A stretch of DNA of 64,000 nucleotides from Oleiphilus messinensis (GCF_002162375.1 NZ_CP021425.1:4419001-4483000); one strand, 5' to 3'. Positions 33,171 through 43,632 are shown, numbered from the stretch's first letter. The notes: a model not told the origin generated them from the sequence alone. Numbers and translations: made by a program.

Positions 33171-35090
33171 TCAGGGCCCTGCGGGCACCCCGCACGCGTC
33201 TTCCCGGGTGTGCCCCTTTTTACCTGCTTTCAACGGAATATCGAAACAAAACATGCTGCCTACATTTTCCTGAGAATATAACTGGATATGGCCACCGAGC
33301 ACACGCACCAGCTTTTCACTGAGTGTCAGACCCAATCCTGTGCCACCATGGGATCGGGTAGATGACCCATCCCCCTGACGAAAAGCCTCGAAAATAGCCG
33401 CCTGAATATCACCGGGTATACCCGGTCCTGTGTCGGTTACCGAAAACCGGACGATCAAAACATCACCCTGCCGCTCACGCAATTCACAATTCAACCCGAC
33501 TTCCCCTTGCTCGGTAAATTTGACGGCATTATTAAACAGATACAGCAGCGCGCGATGCAGAATTTCATTATCGCCCAGGATTAACTCAGGCAATTCCGCA
33601 TCGACTTCAATTCGTACTTCGAGACTTTTACGCTCTGCGAGCCATTGATAGACCCCCGCGACCCGCTCAAGGACCGTGCGCAAATTGAAACTCTGATCGA
33701 TTACCATAATTTTTCCGGCATCCAATTCTGCATACTCGAGCATTTCATTGATGACGGCGTTCAAGTCTTCTCCAGCCTGACAGACCTCATTCAGCATTCG
33801 ACTCTGCTTTTCAGTCAAATCCGTTTTCAGGCAAACCCGAGTCAACCCCAGTATGGCATTCATCGGGGTACGGAGTTCATGGCTGATAGTTGCCAGAAAT
33901 TCAGTTTTCGCCTGACTCGCCGCTTCCGCTTCGATCCGAGCGGCCTGAAGTTGGCGGTTTGAATCTTTCAGAGCTTGAGAGCTCACCTGTAAAGCCTGGG
34001 TTCTTTCGGCGACCCGGAACTCAAGATCATTATTCAGGCTCCAGGCCAGCTGTTCCGCGTCTTTCAAGCGAGTGATGTCATGCAATGTTCCAAAGATGAC
34101 CTTCGCACCCGAGGAATCCTGGCTGACATCGAGATTAAACTCTACAAGCCGGTCTTCTTCATTTTTCAATCGGAGAATGGCTTCAGCCATGCCGCCGACT
34201 TGTTCTGTGACGATCATGGCTGAAATCACCTGACGCTGCTCGGGATCAATAAACGCATTCAACAGCGCATCCAGTGGTAATGGCTCATCGAGCGTCCACC
34301 CCATAATGTCAGCAAGGTAACGGGAGGGCACCAGATGATTTTCTGACACCCTGTACTCAAAGCTGGCAGCACTCGCGATCTTTTGCGCACTATCGAGCTG
34401 ATGCTGACTTTTTTCCAGGGAGTCGGACTTCACCTGCAGTGCACTCGACAACGCATCTTTCGCCTGCATCTCACGCAGGAGAAAAATTGCCGTGGAAAAC
34501 ACCACCAACAGGGCCAGCGATAACGATGCCAATGCACGTTCGGTCAAACTTGCAAGGGTTTCCCGGTGTTCTTTCTGTTCGGCATTATCCAGATTAATCA
34601 ATCCGACAACGGCATCCTGCAACAAGGGCTCGAGCCGCCGAAGCTCCGCCAGTAATGCCAGCTTCTCGGATTCCGGAAGCGTGGCAAGGCTGATGATCGC
34701 CGATTCATTGGTTTGCAGACTTCGTCCCAATTGCTTCGACGCCGCAGACAATACGGGGAGTTTGACCACCATATCCGGATTCCTGCGAGTCAGCGTTTCC
34801 AGTGCAATCTGGAAACCCCAGACAATATCGAATTGATCAATTACGGATTCATCAGGCTCAGCGGCGACACCATTCAATTCATTACTTAAAGACAACAATA
34901 AGCGCAGATACTGGCGCTCTGCCTGGTAAAACATCCAGAAGATTTCAGATTTGATACGGGTTTGTTCACCTTTATTGGTGTGATAAATACGGTAACCATT
35001 ATGCAGGGTGAATGCGAAAAGCAGCACAACGACCGTAAGCAATGGAAAGTAACGTGTTGAAAACAGACGAGCAACCATCGATGGTCCCAT
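33171..35090 (-). CDS. Membrane sensor histidine kinase (PAS, HisKA, HATPase), partner of SUOX-fold protein
   Basis: Up to 639 residues; ATG 35078 is an alternative start. TM1 about 10-30, a helical periplasmic domain to about 195, TM2 about 197-215. A coiled coil and a PAS domain (about 240-350) precede the phospho-His in F-L-A-T-I-S-H-E-L-R-T-P-M-N. Intact N- and G-boxes: F-N-N-A-V-K-F-T, D-T-G-P-G-I-P, G-T-G-L-G-L-T-L. There is no attached receiver. It follows the exported SUOX-fold protein by 70 bp on the same strand. In related loci such a periplasmic protein passes a pterin signal to the membrane sensor; that role here is inferred. Confidence 0.92.
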   Translation of the reverse strand: MGPSMVARLFSTRYFPLLTVVVLLFAFTLHNGYRIYHTNKGEQTRIKSEIFWMFYQAERQYLRLLLSLSNELNGVAAEPDESVIDQFDIVWGFQIALETLTRRNPDMVVKLPVLSAASKQLGRSLQTNESAIISLATLPESEKLALLAELRRLEPLLQDAVVGLINLDNAEQKEHRETLASLTERALASLSLALLVVFSTAIFLLREMQAKDALSSALQVKSDSLEKSQHQLDSAQKIASAASFEYRVSENHLVPSRYLADIMGWTLDEPLPLDALLNAFIDPEQRQVISAMIVTEQVGGMAEAILRLKNEEDRLVEFNLDVSQDSSGAKVIFGTLHDITRLKDAEQLAWSLNNDLEFRVAERTQALQVSSQALKDSNRQLQAARIEAEAASQAKTEFLATISHELRTPMNAILGLTRVCLKTDLTEKQSRMLNEVCQAGEDLNAVINEMLEYAELDAGKIMVIDQSFNLRTVLERVAGVYQWLAERKSLEVRIEVDAELPELILGDNEILHRALLYLFNNAVKFTEQGEVGLNCELRERQGDVLIVRFSVTDTGPGIPGDIQAAIFEAFRQGDGSSTRSHGGTGLGLTLSEKLVRVLGGHIQLYSQENVGSMFCFDIPLKAGKKGHTREDACGVPAGP

Positions 35091-35160
35091 GTATGATCAA
35101 AATGGTCTCAAGTGCAATCAAAATTATGTTCAAACATGATTGAACAAGCTCTAAACCCGG

Positions 35161-35721
35161 TCAAAAAACCTCAATACTGACAATTTGCCAAATCGAGCGT
35201 CGATAATAAAGTTCTTGCTTTAGCTCTGGTGCAGCATCAAACGGGTACATAATCCAGGTTGGCCCTCTGTCGCGAACTCTCATTCGCTCACCATCACGAC
35301 TGATAGCAAGAATAACGTTATATCGACTGAAATCGCTGACAGGAATGACTACGCTGTAGCCATCCATTGCGCGAATTCGGAGTGACTTCCCCGTCGCGTC
35401 GAGATCAGAAAGCAAGTCTCGCATCAGTGGCCCGGTGAACCGGTATTTGCCTTCCAGCCAGGGCACTTGGGTACGAATGTCGTGCTGCACCTTACGCTGT
35501 AGCATCGCACGGTCAAATTCCGCAGTACCATCCCCGTTGGTTATACCAATGCTGCCGGTTACCGTTAGCACGACACGTCCTTCCGGTTTGGACAGGGCAT
35601 TGGTGACAGACCCAGAATGGGAATCAGATGCAGCCCGGACTATCAAAGAGAGACAACCTACGCCTATCAGCAGCAGGAGTAAACAAAGGACTCTCAACTG
35701 AACCCCGTTAAACACAAACAT
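35161..35721 (-). CDS. Exported SUOX/molybdopterin-fold protein, probably pterin-binding sensor partner
   Basis: 186 residues. A signal peptide covers about 1-31 (L-L-L-L-L-I-G-V-G ending V-R-A-A). The remainder resembles a reduced oxidoreductase molybdopterin-binding domain (PF00174 fold): F-T-G-P-L-M-R-D-L-L, then I-R-A-M-D-G-Y-S-V-V-I-P, and G-P-T-W-I-M-Y-P near the end. These wordings are common to small proteins annotated as putative pterin-binding proteins. The Mo-ligating Cys is not seen, so it is probably not an enzyme. GGAGAGATAG lies before the ATG. It is the first gene of a unit with the sensor kinase at 33171-35090, matching PruR-type pterin-binding proteins paired with membrane signalling proteins. 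The PruR link is by analogy. Confidence 0.65.
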   Translation of the reverse strand: MFVFNGVQLRVLCLLLLLIGVGCLSLIVRAASDSHSGSVTNALSKPEGRVVLTVTGSIGITNGDGTAEFDRAMLQRKVQHDIRTQVPWLEGKYRFTGPLMRDLLSDLDATGKSLRIRAMDGYSVVIPVSDFSRYNVILAISRDGERMRVRDRGPTWIMYPFDAAPELKQELYYRRSIWQIVSIEVF

Positions 35722-35913
35722 CTATCTCTCCAAACGACAGCGACACAATGAACCTGACATAGAGCAGCCTCAACCATTAGACGAACGCACGATAATCTCG
35801 CCGAAACACAGTTAACGATAGACATTCGAGCCCACTAAATTCTAGCATTAAATCCGTAACTCGACTTCGGCTTTATTCAATTACTTTAATCAAGATTTGT
35901 TGGCGTTTCATAT

Positions 35914-38900
35914 TCAGGCGAGCGGAAGGGTAAAGTAGAACGTCGCACCCTGGCCAACATAGGCCTCAACCCAAATGCTGCCGCCGTGTTTTTCCACAAT
36001 TCGTCGTACCGTTGCCAGACCAATTCCAGAGCCTTCGAAGTCACGCTCACTATGTAATCGTTTGAAGCTTTCGAACAGATTTTCGGCATGATCCATATCA
36101 AACCCGGCACCGTTATCTCCCACAAAAAAAATGCCGTAGCCATCGGGGCACTCATTCGGTACCAGGCCGACACCTTTTGGAATGACACTACCTGCTGGCA
36201 ATTGACCAAAGGAAACCGATGCTGCTTTCACTTTGCTGGAATACTTCCAGGCATTGCCAATCAGATTTTCCAGGATTGAAACCGCCAATCTCTGATCCGC
36301 ACGGGCATGGCAATTCGCTTGAATAACGGATGCCACCACCCGTTGGGGGAAGCGCTCCTGCATATCCTTAACAGCCTGTTGTGCCAGGGCGGATAAATCG
36401 ACATCAGTGTACTCCAGCTCACGACGCTGCACCCGGGACATCTCCAGTAACCCATCAATTAACAACGTCATTTTCTGACCACTGTCTATGATTCGAGTCA
36501 ACAGCAGTTGGCCATCCTCTGGGAGCATACTACTGTAATCTTCCAGAATCACATCACTAAAGCCCTTCATCACGCGCAGCGGCGCACGCAAATCATGGGA
36601 GACCGAATAGCTGAACGCTTCGAGCTCCTGATTGGCAACGCGCAATTCATCTACCGCTTTATCCAGCTCAGCGGTACGTTGATCGACTTTCTCCTCCAGA
36701 CTAGTATTGAGCTCTTGAAGTTGGCTGAACAGCTGCGCATTCTCAAATGAAATGGCGGCCTGGGTTAAGAGCATTCTGATAACATCAAGACGGTCATCGG
36801 TAAACGCACCGCGACTGATATTATTTTCCAGATACAAAACGCCGACTTGCTTATCCCGAAACAACGCGGGTACGCAGAGAACTGATTTGGGTTGCTTTCG
36901 AGACAGGTAATCGTCGGCACTAAACGCGCCGTCCGTTGCTGCATCCTGCAAGTTAATGACCTTACCCGTCCGAAGGGTAAGATTGATCAGGGCAATGGGC
37001 AAATCCTGACATTCCAGAACCGGCCGGTGGCTGAGAATCTCCCGCTCCCCGGCCTCCTGGTCGATCAGGGCCTCAACCGTGGACGCTTCACCTCGTTGCA
37101 AGATCCAGACACCAAACTGTGCACCGGCATTCTCCATAATGACTTCCAGCACTTTCTCAGCCAATCCCTTCAAATCAAGTTCACTGGACAGTGCCTGGGC
37201 AGATTTCATAATTGAATCAACGTCCAGCCCCTGGCGCAAACTGGAAGAGGATCTGAGCCCCGTTCCCGATGGACTGGCCCCTCCACTGGTGTTCGTCTGC
37301 CTTACAGTGAGAAACGGGTAGGCTTGCATCAACTGATCCACACGCACACCACATTGCCATTCATGATAAAGCTGCAATGCTTCTTGCAAATGCAACTCAC
37401 CGTACCGGATTAATTCCAGACTCAGGAGATACTTGCCATAACATTCATGGGCGAGCGCACAATAATTGCGAAAGCCGTTTGTTCGTGCAGACTCGATGGC
37501 CGCCTCGTAATGCCTCATACACTTAGCACTCTGATCCCCGGCAATGCGCAGCCGCTCGGCTTCAATCAACTGGTATTTATGGCCAAAGTTATCAGGATTA
37601 AACTCAGCCAACTGCTCAAACCGGTGACTGAAGTCTTTCAACAGTTCCGCTTCTTCGGTACTCAAAGGCCGCTCCACGCGAAGCAACGTCAGCACCGCAT
37701 GCAGCATATAATCAACATAACAGCAAAACTTCGGTATACGGTGATGCCGCTGGTACACCGCGACGGACAATTGCTCCGAAATCGCCTGATCATCACACCA
37801 GAAGGCGAGCTGGAGTCGGTAACACAACAGGTAGACGTAATGGAAAGTATCTCTGATTTTGTCTAGCAATGACTCAGGAAAAGCCTCGTCCCCCAAATCC
37901 TCAGGTGTCCCTGAATTGATCAAAGCTTTGACCAATTTATCGGAAACCAGGGGGATAACCGAAAAAGTCTGGGTTTGGCGGCACTCAACATCACAATCAC
38001 GAGCCAGTGTCTGAATCTCACGCAGCGGTGTTCCCATGGCCACATAGAGAAACAAGGTATTGCAGTGACTGATAACAGATCTGGACATCTCGCCACTCTG
38101 CTGCCCCAACTCGTAAGCAAGTTCGTGAAGCTCGATAACTTCGGAATAGGGCGAAAAAAAGTACCAGTTAACGCCCGCCAGCAAATTCAAACTATTCGCC
38201 ATTTCCGGCGCGTTCGGATAATAATCGATAAAGCGTTTACAGGCTCGACCGATGGCTTCTGCTTCGGGCAAACGAAACTGAAACGTCAGTAAATTGGCAT
38301 AGCACGCAAGCAAAAGGGGCGTCATCTCCGATTTGCCTTCGCTATAGGTGAGCTCCCATCCCAGTTCAAAAAAATAAGTCTGTAATAAATGGCGATCAAT
38401 GATATAACTGACTTGCCCGGTATTGGCGATCAAACGACTGGCGATCAGTAAGGTGGCATCGGTCAGGTTGGGTAAATCCTGAGGTTTTAAGGGCTGTTGC
38501 AAAACAGACTGCAAATTTGCCCTCGATGCCAAGTCAGCAATACTCTTTTTTAGTTCTGCCTCGTCTTGGGGAACAGTAAACCCCAAAGCTCGCAAACCCA
38601 GATTGCCGTACTCACAACCTTGTAACCATTTACCGGCTCCGATTGCCTGTACCAAGCGATCACAGTAGATTATCGCGCGCATCTGACTGCCGGTCACAAA
38701 AGGCATCAATTTCTCATAGGCCGCTTCGGAAGTCTCAATCTCACCCAGGAGAAAATGGGACTCAGCCTCGAATAAATTCAGTCTCAAGGTCAATTCATAC
38801 TCCTGCTGCCAGCTGCATTCGGGCAATAAACGCAGCCCGCACTGCGCGTAAAGCAACATTGCTTGCCAGACACTGGCCGCTTTTGCCTGCTCTGCAGCCA

Positions 38901-41289
38901 GACAATTCAGCTTTGCCAACAAGAGAAGTTCATCGCTATCGGTAATCCAGTCAATACCCTGATTCCACTGCTCGACAATATCAAAAACATTGCGCTCCAG
39001 CTCACCTTCGGGGCAAAGTCGGTACAGTGTACGACCAATTTTCAGATGAGTTTGCTGGCAAAGGCTCACCTCAAGCGATTCATAAGCCGCCTGTAACATA
39101 CGATCATGAATAAACTTACAAGTCTGTAACCACCCGGATTCCATACGCGCCACCGATTGCCCGCCCGATCCTACATCCGGGTTCAAATCTGAATTCACAT
39201 TGGCACGGGCCTCCGGGTTTGCCCCGTCATCAGTACCAGATCGGATATCCAAAAGCCCCGGAAACCAGTCCCCGCCCTCCTGAACCAATAAACCATCCCG
39301 CAGTGCAGGCCAGACAATATCAACCGTTTCCGGAAACGATTTGTCGGAAATGCAAGCCAACATGGCCAAATCAAAACGAGACCCGACACAGGACGCCAGT
39401 TGCATCAGCGCCTGAGTGTCCTTGGGCAGCTCGGACATGCGCTGCAACATCAATTCAACAACATTATCGGTTATATCTTCGCGCTCAATTTCCCGGTCAT
39501 CCCATTGCCAGCGGTGTGCCTCAAGCGAAAAATTCAACAGTTGTTTACGATAAAGGGTTTTCAGGAACTCAATTGTGAAAAAGGGGTTGCCGCCCGCTTT
39601 GTGATGCACCAACGCGGCAAGTGGGCTAACCACATCCGTGCTCTGATGCAGCGTGTTTGCGAGCAAGGTTCTGATTTGGCCGAGGGAAAGCGGCTGCAAT
39701 CGCAGTTCAGTGCATTGACCTGCGATCCCCTTGGCATCACGCTGTACGGAAACCAGCATTCTGTTCAGCGGATGAACCATATCGACCTCGTTGTCACGAT
39801 AGGCCAATATTAATAGCAGTCGTGCTTGAGGTATCAAAAGCAATTCCGGGATTAAATTTAGCGTCCCCCGATCAGCCCATTGCAAATCATCAACAAAGAG
39901 AACCCAAGGCTGGCTGGTGGTAACCGCAGCGATGAAAGCCCGAAAGACCCGATGAAACCGGATCTGGGTTTCTTTTGGCCCCAAATCGGGCAATGCAGGC
40001 AGATCACCCAGCAACAGTTTGAATTCCCCCATAAAATCGATCAACACCCGGGCCATTGCCCCGGTTTCCCGAAGCACCAAGCCGCGCAATTCATCAAGTT
40101 TTTCCTTCGGCCTTTGCAGAACCTGAGTGAACCAGCCCTGTAATGCGGATTTCAATGCTGAATAAGGCGTATTGCGCTGGAATTGATCGAACTTGCCACT
40201 GATATAGATTCCCTGATGCGCCGCTACCGGCTTATGAATTTCATGTACCAGTGCCGATTTGCCAATCCCGGAATATCCCGCAACGGTGAGCAACTGCGGC
40301 TGACCCGCCAATATCTTCTGGTACAGGTTTAACAACCCCTGAATTTCAGTTTCACGGCCATACAACGTCTGGGGAATCTGAAACCGGTCGGAGATATCCC
40401 GTTGCGCCAACTTGAAAGTGCCACCTGCAGAGGATAAGGGTAATGATTGACACTGTTCCAGATCAAATTTCAACCCCTGTGCACTTTGATAACGGTCTTC
40501 CGCATTTTTTGCCAGAAGCTTATCGATAATGGCCGAGAGCGACTCGGGAATATCCGGTCGAATATGATGAACGGGACGCTGCTGAACCGCCAAGTGAGCA
40601 TAAATCAAGCCCAATGCATCTTCAGCCCGAAAAGGAAGCTTGCCAGTCAAGAGCTGATATAACGTAACGCCCAAAGTGTAAAAATCAGTTCGATAATCCA
40701 GCGCGCGATTCATGCGCCCAGTCTGTTCCGGGGATATATAATCGAGCATGCCTTCCAGTTGCTCGGGTGGAGCCAAACAAGGTTGCTCTCTTGACAACAG
40801 CGATGCCAAGCCAAAGTCGATAATTTGAACCCGATTCGAGTCCCGGTTAATCACAATATTTCCAGGGTGAAGATCCTTGTGAATAACCTGCTGATGGTGA
40901 ATATTACTGAGGGCATCCGCCAATTGAATAGCAATGTGATAAAAGCGCTGAAGCGGGAGCTGCCGTTCTGGAAAATCGCAAGAAAACGTGTCCAGCTCAA
41001 CACCCGTAATGTCTTCCATCACCAGCCAGTATTGCTGATCCACATCAATCCAGTCGAGTAATTTGATAACATTCGGGTGATCGAACAAACTCAAAATGTC
41101 CCGATTGAACCACAAACGGGACACCTGCATCGGTGAGGGTGACGGATCTGTCAGTGTCTTGAGGATCACTGATGACTGATCTTTGATCCGGCGGGCTCTG
41201 CAGACGGTGGTCACCCGGTTTTCAAACAACGTCTCGGCAACCAGGTAACCCGGTGGAAATTTCTGCAACGGTGCTCCCCCAACTGGCAC
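35914..41289 (-). CDS. Ser/Thr protein kinase, AAA ATPase, GAF and sensor histidine kinase in one chain
   Basis: 1791 residues from GTG 41289. The N-terminal protein kinase (about 15-280) has Lys in S-V-I-L-K-T-L, H-K-D-L-H-P-G-N and the metal-binding D-F-G, with S-P-E-Q-T-G-R-M-N typical of bacterial PATS-like kinases. The AAA_16-type ATPase (about 310-600) has Walker A A-G-Y-S-G-I-G-K-S-A-L. A long TPR-like helical region runs to about 1330. GAF (about 1390-1540) and a histidine kinase (His in S-V-S-H-D-L-R-A-P-L-R about 1585; G-boxes D-N-G-A-G-F and G-I-G-L-A-T) complete it. No membrane segment, so it is cytoplasmic. It lies 80 bp downstream of rtcA on the same strand, which may mean shared transcription. 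Ligand and output are unknown. Confidence 0.94.
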   Translation of the reverse strand: MPVGGAPLQKFPPGYLVAETLFENRVTTVCRARRIKDQSSVILKTLTDPSPSPMQVSRLWFNRDILSLFDHPNVIKLLDWIDVDQQYWLVMEDITGVELDTFSCDFPERQLPLQRFYHIAIQLADALSNIHHQQVIHKDLHPGNIVINRDSNRVQIIDFGLASLLSREQPCLAPPEQLEGMLDYISPEQTGRMNRALDYRTDFYTLGVTLYQLLTGKLPFRAEDALGLIYAHLAVQQRPVHHIRPDIPESLSAIIDKLLAKNAEDRYQSAQGLKFDLEQCQSLPLSSAGGTFKLAQRDISDRFQIPQTLYGRETEIQGLLNLYQKILAGQPQLLTVAGYSGIGKSALVHEIHKPVAAHQGIYISGKFDQFQRNTPYSALKSALQGWFTQVLQRPKEKLDELRGLVLRETGAMARVLIDFMGEFKLLLGDLPALPDLGPKETQIRFHRVFRAFIAAVTTSQPWVLFVDDLQWADRGTLNLIPELLLIPQARLLLILAYRDNEVDMVHPLNRMLVSVQRDAKGIAGQCTELRLQPLSLGQIRTLLANTLHQSTDVVSPLAALVHHKAGGNPFFTIEFLKTLYRKQLLNFSLEAHRWQWDDREIEREDITDNVVELMLQRMSELPKDTQALMQLASCVGSRFDLAMLACISDKSFPETVDIVWPALRDGLLVQEGGDWFPGLLDIRSGTDDGANPEARANVNSDLNPDVGSGGQSVARMESGWLQTCKFIHDRMLQAAYESLEVSLCQQTHLKIGRTLYRLCPEGELERNVFDIVEQWNQGIDWITDSDELLLLAKLNCLAAEQAKAASVWQAMLLYAQCGLRLLPECSWQQEYELTLRLNLFEAESHFLLGEIETSEAAYEKLMPFVTGSQMRAIIYCDRLVQAIGAGKWLQGCEYGNLGLRALGFTVPQDEAELKKSIADLASRANLQSVLQQPLKPQDLPNLTDATLLIASRLIANTGQVSYIIDRHLLQTYFFELGWELTYSEGKSEMTPLLLACYANLLTFQFRLPEAEAIGRACKRFIDYYPNAPEMANSLNLLAGVNWYFFSPYSEVIELHELAYELGQQSGEMSRSVISHCNTLFLYVAMGTPLREIQTLARDCDVECRQTQTFSVIPLVSDKLVKALINSGTPEDLGDEAFPESLLDKIRDTFHYVYLLCYRLQLAFWCDDQAISEQLSVAVYQRHHRIPKFCCYVDYMLHAVLTLLRVERPLSTEEAELLKDFSHRFEQLAEFNPDNFGHKYQLIEAERLRIAGDQSAKCMRHYEAAIESARTNGFRNYCALAHECYGKYLLSLELIRYGELHLQEALQLYHEWQCGVRVDQLMQAYPFLTVRQTNTSGGASPSGTGLRSSSSLRQGLDVDSIMKSAQALSSELDLKGLAEKVLEVIMENAGAQFGVWILQRGEASTVEALIDQEAGEREILSHRPVLECQDLPIALINLTLRTGKVINLQDAATDGAFSADDYLSRKQPKSVLCVPALFRDKQVGVLYLENNISRGAFTDDRLDVIRMLLTQAAISFENAQLFSQLQELNTSLEEKVDQRTAELDKAVDELRVANQELEAFSYSVSHDLRAPLRVMKGFSDVILEDYSSMLPEDGQLLLTRIIDSGQKMTLLIDGLLEMSRVQRRELEYTDVDLSALAQQAVKDMQERFPQRVVASVIQANCHARADQRLAVSILENLIGNAWKYSSKVKAASVSFGQLPAGSVIPKGVGLVPNECPDGYGIFFVGDNGAGFDMDHAENLFESFKRLHSERDFEGSGIGLATVRRIVEKHGGSIWVEAYVGQGATFYFTLPLA

Positions 41290-41369
41290 AACTCAATTCT
41301 CTCCAGCGCACGATGATGAACAACCGCTCACTAAATTCAGAACGCGAAGAATGATAAATTAAATTAAGT

Positions 41370-42389
41370 CTAGTCGCAGTTCGTCAAACTGAGAAGATTC
41401 CGGCCCTCCCGCTGCTCCAACTGGAACTGACAGCCCGTCAGGCGTTCAATTAAAAGGCGGTTGGTCGCCGCATGTTCGGTCAAGTCCCCGACTGCAAACC
41501 GCCCTCCCCCTGCGAACCACATCGGCAACATCATCTGATCCGTCAAGTGTGCATCCAGCACGATATTTTCCGCCATAAATGCCTGCACCTGTTGGTGCAA
41601 TCGCTGTGCAACGGTCTCGGCTCGCAGCCGAACTTCGCCCAACTCAGCGAAGCAATACCCCCCATGGGAGAACGATAATTCATGGGTTAGCAAGTTTCCG
41701 GAACAATTGGCCTCAGGATGCAACACCCCCCATTTCGAAGGTGAAATGGGGGTAAGCTTTTCGTATTCTGCCAATTCACGCTCAGCAATATTCCGCTTCA
41801 AACCGCTTAGGTAAGCGATGACCTGACTTTCGATGACAGGGCCACGCTCGGTTCGTTCAATCGGCCGCAATGGCTTGGGTGTAATGTCTACTCGCCATTC
41901 CCCCCCTCCAGCGGGCATATAGCCCCAGCGGGCCACATCAATTGAAAGTTCCGCCCCCATTGCCCGAAGCAGCGGCAAAAATGATTTTTCAATAAATGTC
42001 AGTGACGGTGCCATCGGGTTATGGGTGCCGCCTTTTAAAACGACCTGTGACGGTTCCGAAGCGGAGAGCAACGGCAGCAAGATGGTTTGAAACAACAGCG
42101 TCGTGCTACCGGCACTGCCGATATCGAAACAAAATTGGCCGCCTTTAACCGCCCCCGGATAGAATTCCAGTGCTTGTGATCCCAACTGCGCACCGCACAC
42201 CTCGGCCCCACAGACTTCCTGGGCAGCCAGAACACAAGCGAGGTGCTGTCTCATCAGTCCGGGTTTGGGTCGACCCGCCCGGATGTTGCGGATTTGCACA
42301 CCGCACTTTAGCAACATGGACAAGGTGAGCGCGGTACGGAGGATCTGGCCTCCACCTTCGCCAACACGGCCATCAATTTCAAACATCAT
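41370..42389 (-). CDS. rtcA: RNA 3'-terminal phosphate cyclase RtcA
   Basis: 339 residues from ATG 42389, with AAGGAG 6 bases upstream; the frame is open further without a site. It converts RNA 3'-phosphate ends to 2',3'-cyclic phosphates using ATP. Family signatures: D-G-R-V-G-E-G-G-G-Q-I-L-R-T near the start, R-A-G-R-P-K-P-G-L-M-R-Q-H, G-S-A-G-S-T-T-L-L, and the adenylated His in L-T-E-H-A-A-T-N-R-L (near residue 306). Starts 22 bp after the rtcB stop, so the two form an operon under RtcR and sigma-54. Confidence 0.96.
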   Translation of the reverse strand: MMFEIDGRVGEGGGQILRTALTLSMLLKCGVQIRNIRAGRPKPGLMRQHLACVLAAQEVCGAEVCGAQLGSQALEFYPGAVKGGQFCFDIGSAGSTTLLFQTILLPLLSASEPSQVVLKGGTHNPMAPSLTFIEKSFLPLLRAMGAELSIDVARWGYMPAGGGEWRVDITPKPLRPIERTERGPVIESQVIAYLSGLKRNIAERELAEYEKLTPISPSKWGVLHPEANCSGNLLTHELSFSHGGYCFAELGEVRLRAETVAQRLHQQVQAFMAENIVLDAHLTDQMMLPMWFAGGGRFAVGDLTEHAATNRLLIERLTGCQFQLEQREGRNLLSLTNCD

Positions 42390-42411
42390 CCTGACTCCTT
42401 GATACTCCGAT

Positions 42412-43632
42412 CTAGCCCTTAACACAAACAACCTGCTTTAATTCATAAACGATTTCGACGAGATCATTTTGTGCTTCCATGACCTTTTCGATGGGTTTAT
42501 AGGCCCGAGGCGTTTCATCCACGACATTCTTGTCTTTCCGGCATTCCACCTCTCTTGTCGCTTCGATGTGCTCTTCAAGACTTACTTTTTTCTTTGCTTC
42601 GGTACGAGACATGACACGTCCGGCACCATGACTGCAAGTACAAAAGCTATCCTCGTTACCGAGTCCACGTACAATGAAGGATCGCGCGCCCATGCTGCCG
42701 GGAATAATACCCAGTTCACCCCTCTTCGCACTCACCGCACCTTTACGGGTTAACCAGACCGCTTTGCCGAAATGCGTTTCCCGCGTCACATAGTTATGAT
42801 GACAATTCACAGCTTCCACCATCCCGGTAACCGGTCGCCCCAAAGTGGAAGATAACGCCAGTAACGCATTGTGCATCATGATTTCACGGTTGATTCGAGC
42901 ATAGGACTGCGCCCAACCAACCGCTTCAACATAATCATCGAAATACTGGGTACCTTCACAAAGGTATGCGAGATCCTTATCCGGCAAATTGATAAAATAC
43001 CGAGCCATTTCCTGTTTAGCCAACTCGATAAAGTAACCACCAATCCGGTTTCCGACGCCGCGAGACCCGGAATGCAACATCACCCAAACCGCCTGATCTT
43101 TATCCAGACAAACTTCAATAAAATGGTTACCGGTCCCCAGCGTCCCCAGGTGTACGGCATTGTTGGTTTTTTCCAATACACGGTGTTTGGCTGTCAGCGC
43201 GTCGAATTGCGGTTTCAATTCGCGGTTCCAGCGTGTTGCCACTTGTTCCGGCAATGACCCCCAGGCCCCGACATCGCGACGACCTCGTCCCGTTGATCGA
43301 CCATGGGGAACCGCTCGTTCAATACTATTCCGCACCGCCAATAGGCTGTCCGGCAAGTCCGCCGCTTTCAGGTTGGTTTTAAGTGCCATCATGCCGCACC
43401 CGATATCAACACCCACAGCAGCCGGAATGACCGCGCCAACCGTTGGAATCACCGAACCGATCGTCGCCCCCTTACCAAGATGAACATCCGGCATCGCCGC
43501 CACCCATTTATGGATAAAGGGCAAGCTGGCAATATTCTTTAATTGCTGCCGGGCCTGATCTTCAAACGGCACACCTTTGGTCCAGCTTTTAATCGGCACT
43601 CCGTTTGGCGTGTTAATCACTTCGTAATTCAT
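42412..43632 (-). CDS. rtcB: RNA-splicing ligase RtcB
   Basis: 406 residues from ATG 43632, chosen because GAGGTAAAG lies just before it and E. coli RtcB has 408. It joins RNA 2',3'-cyclic phosphate or 3'-phosphate to 5'-OH with GTP and Mn. Metal ligands are visible: Cys in V-D-I-G-C-G-M-M (about residue 75), His in G-N-H-F-I-E-V, His in V-M-L-H-S-G-S-R-G, and later N-C-H-H-N-Y. The guanylylated His is in C-S-H-G-A-G-R-V-M-S-R. A sigma-54 promoter sits 95 bp upstream. Confidence 0.97.
   Translation of the reverse strand: MNYEVINTPNGVPIKSWTKGVPFEDQARQQLKNIASLPFIHKWVAAMPDVHLGKGATIGSVIPTVGAVIPAAVGVDIGCGMMALKTNLKAADLPDSLLAVRNSIERAVPHGRSTGRGRRDVGAWGSLPEQVATRWNRELKPQFDALTAKHRVLEKTNNAVHLGTLGTGNHFIEVCLDKDQAVWVMLHSGSRGVGNRIGGYFIELAKQEMARYFINLPDKDLAYLCEGTQYFDDYVEAVGWAQSYARINREIMMHNALLALSSTLGRPVTGMVEAVNCHHNYVTRETHFGKAVWLTRKGAVSAKRGELGIIPGSMGARSFIVRGLGNEDSFCTCSHGAGRVMSRTEAKKKVSLEEHIEATREVECRKDKNVVDETPRAYKPIEKVMEAQNDLVEIVYELKQVVCVKG

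Noticed and set aside
35914-41289. Several 60-140 codon frames in other readings of the large kinase
   Set aside because: Long GC-balanced genes leave many chance frames; none has its own ribosome site or domain.
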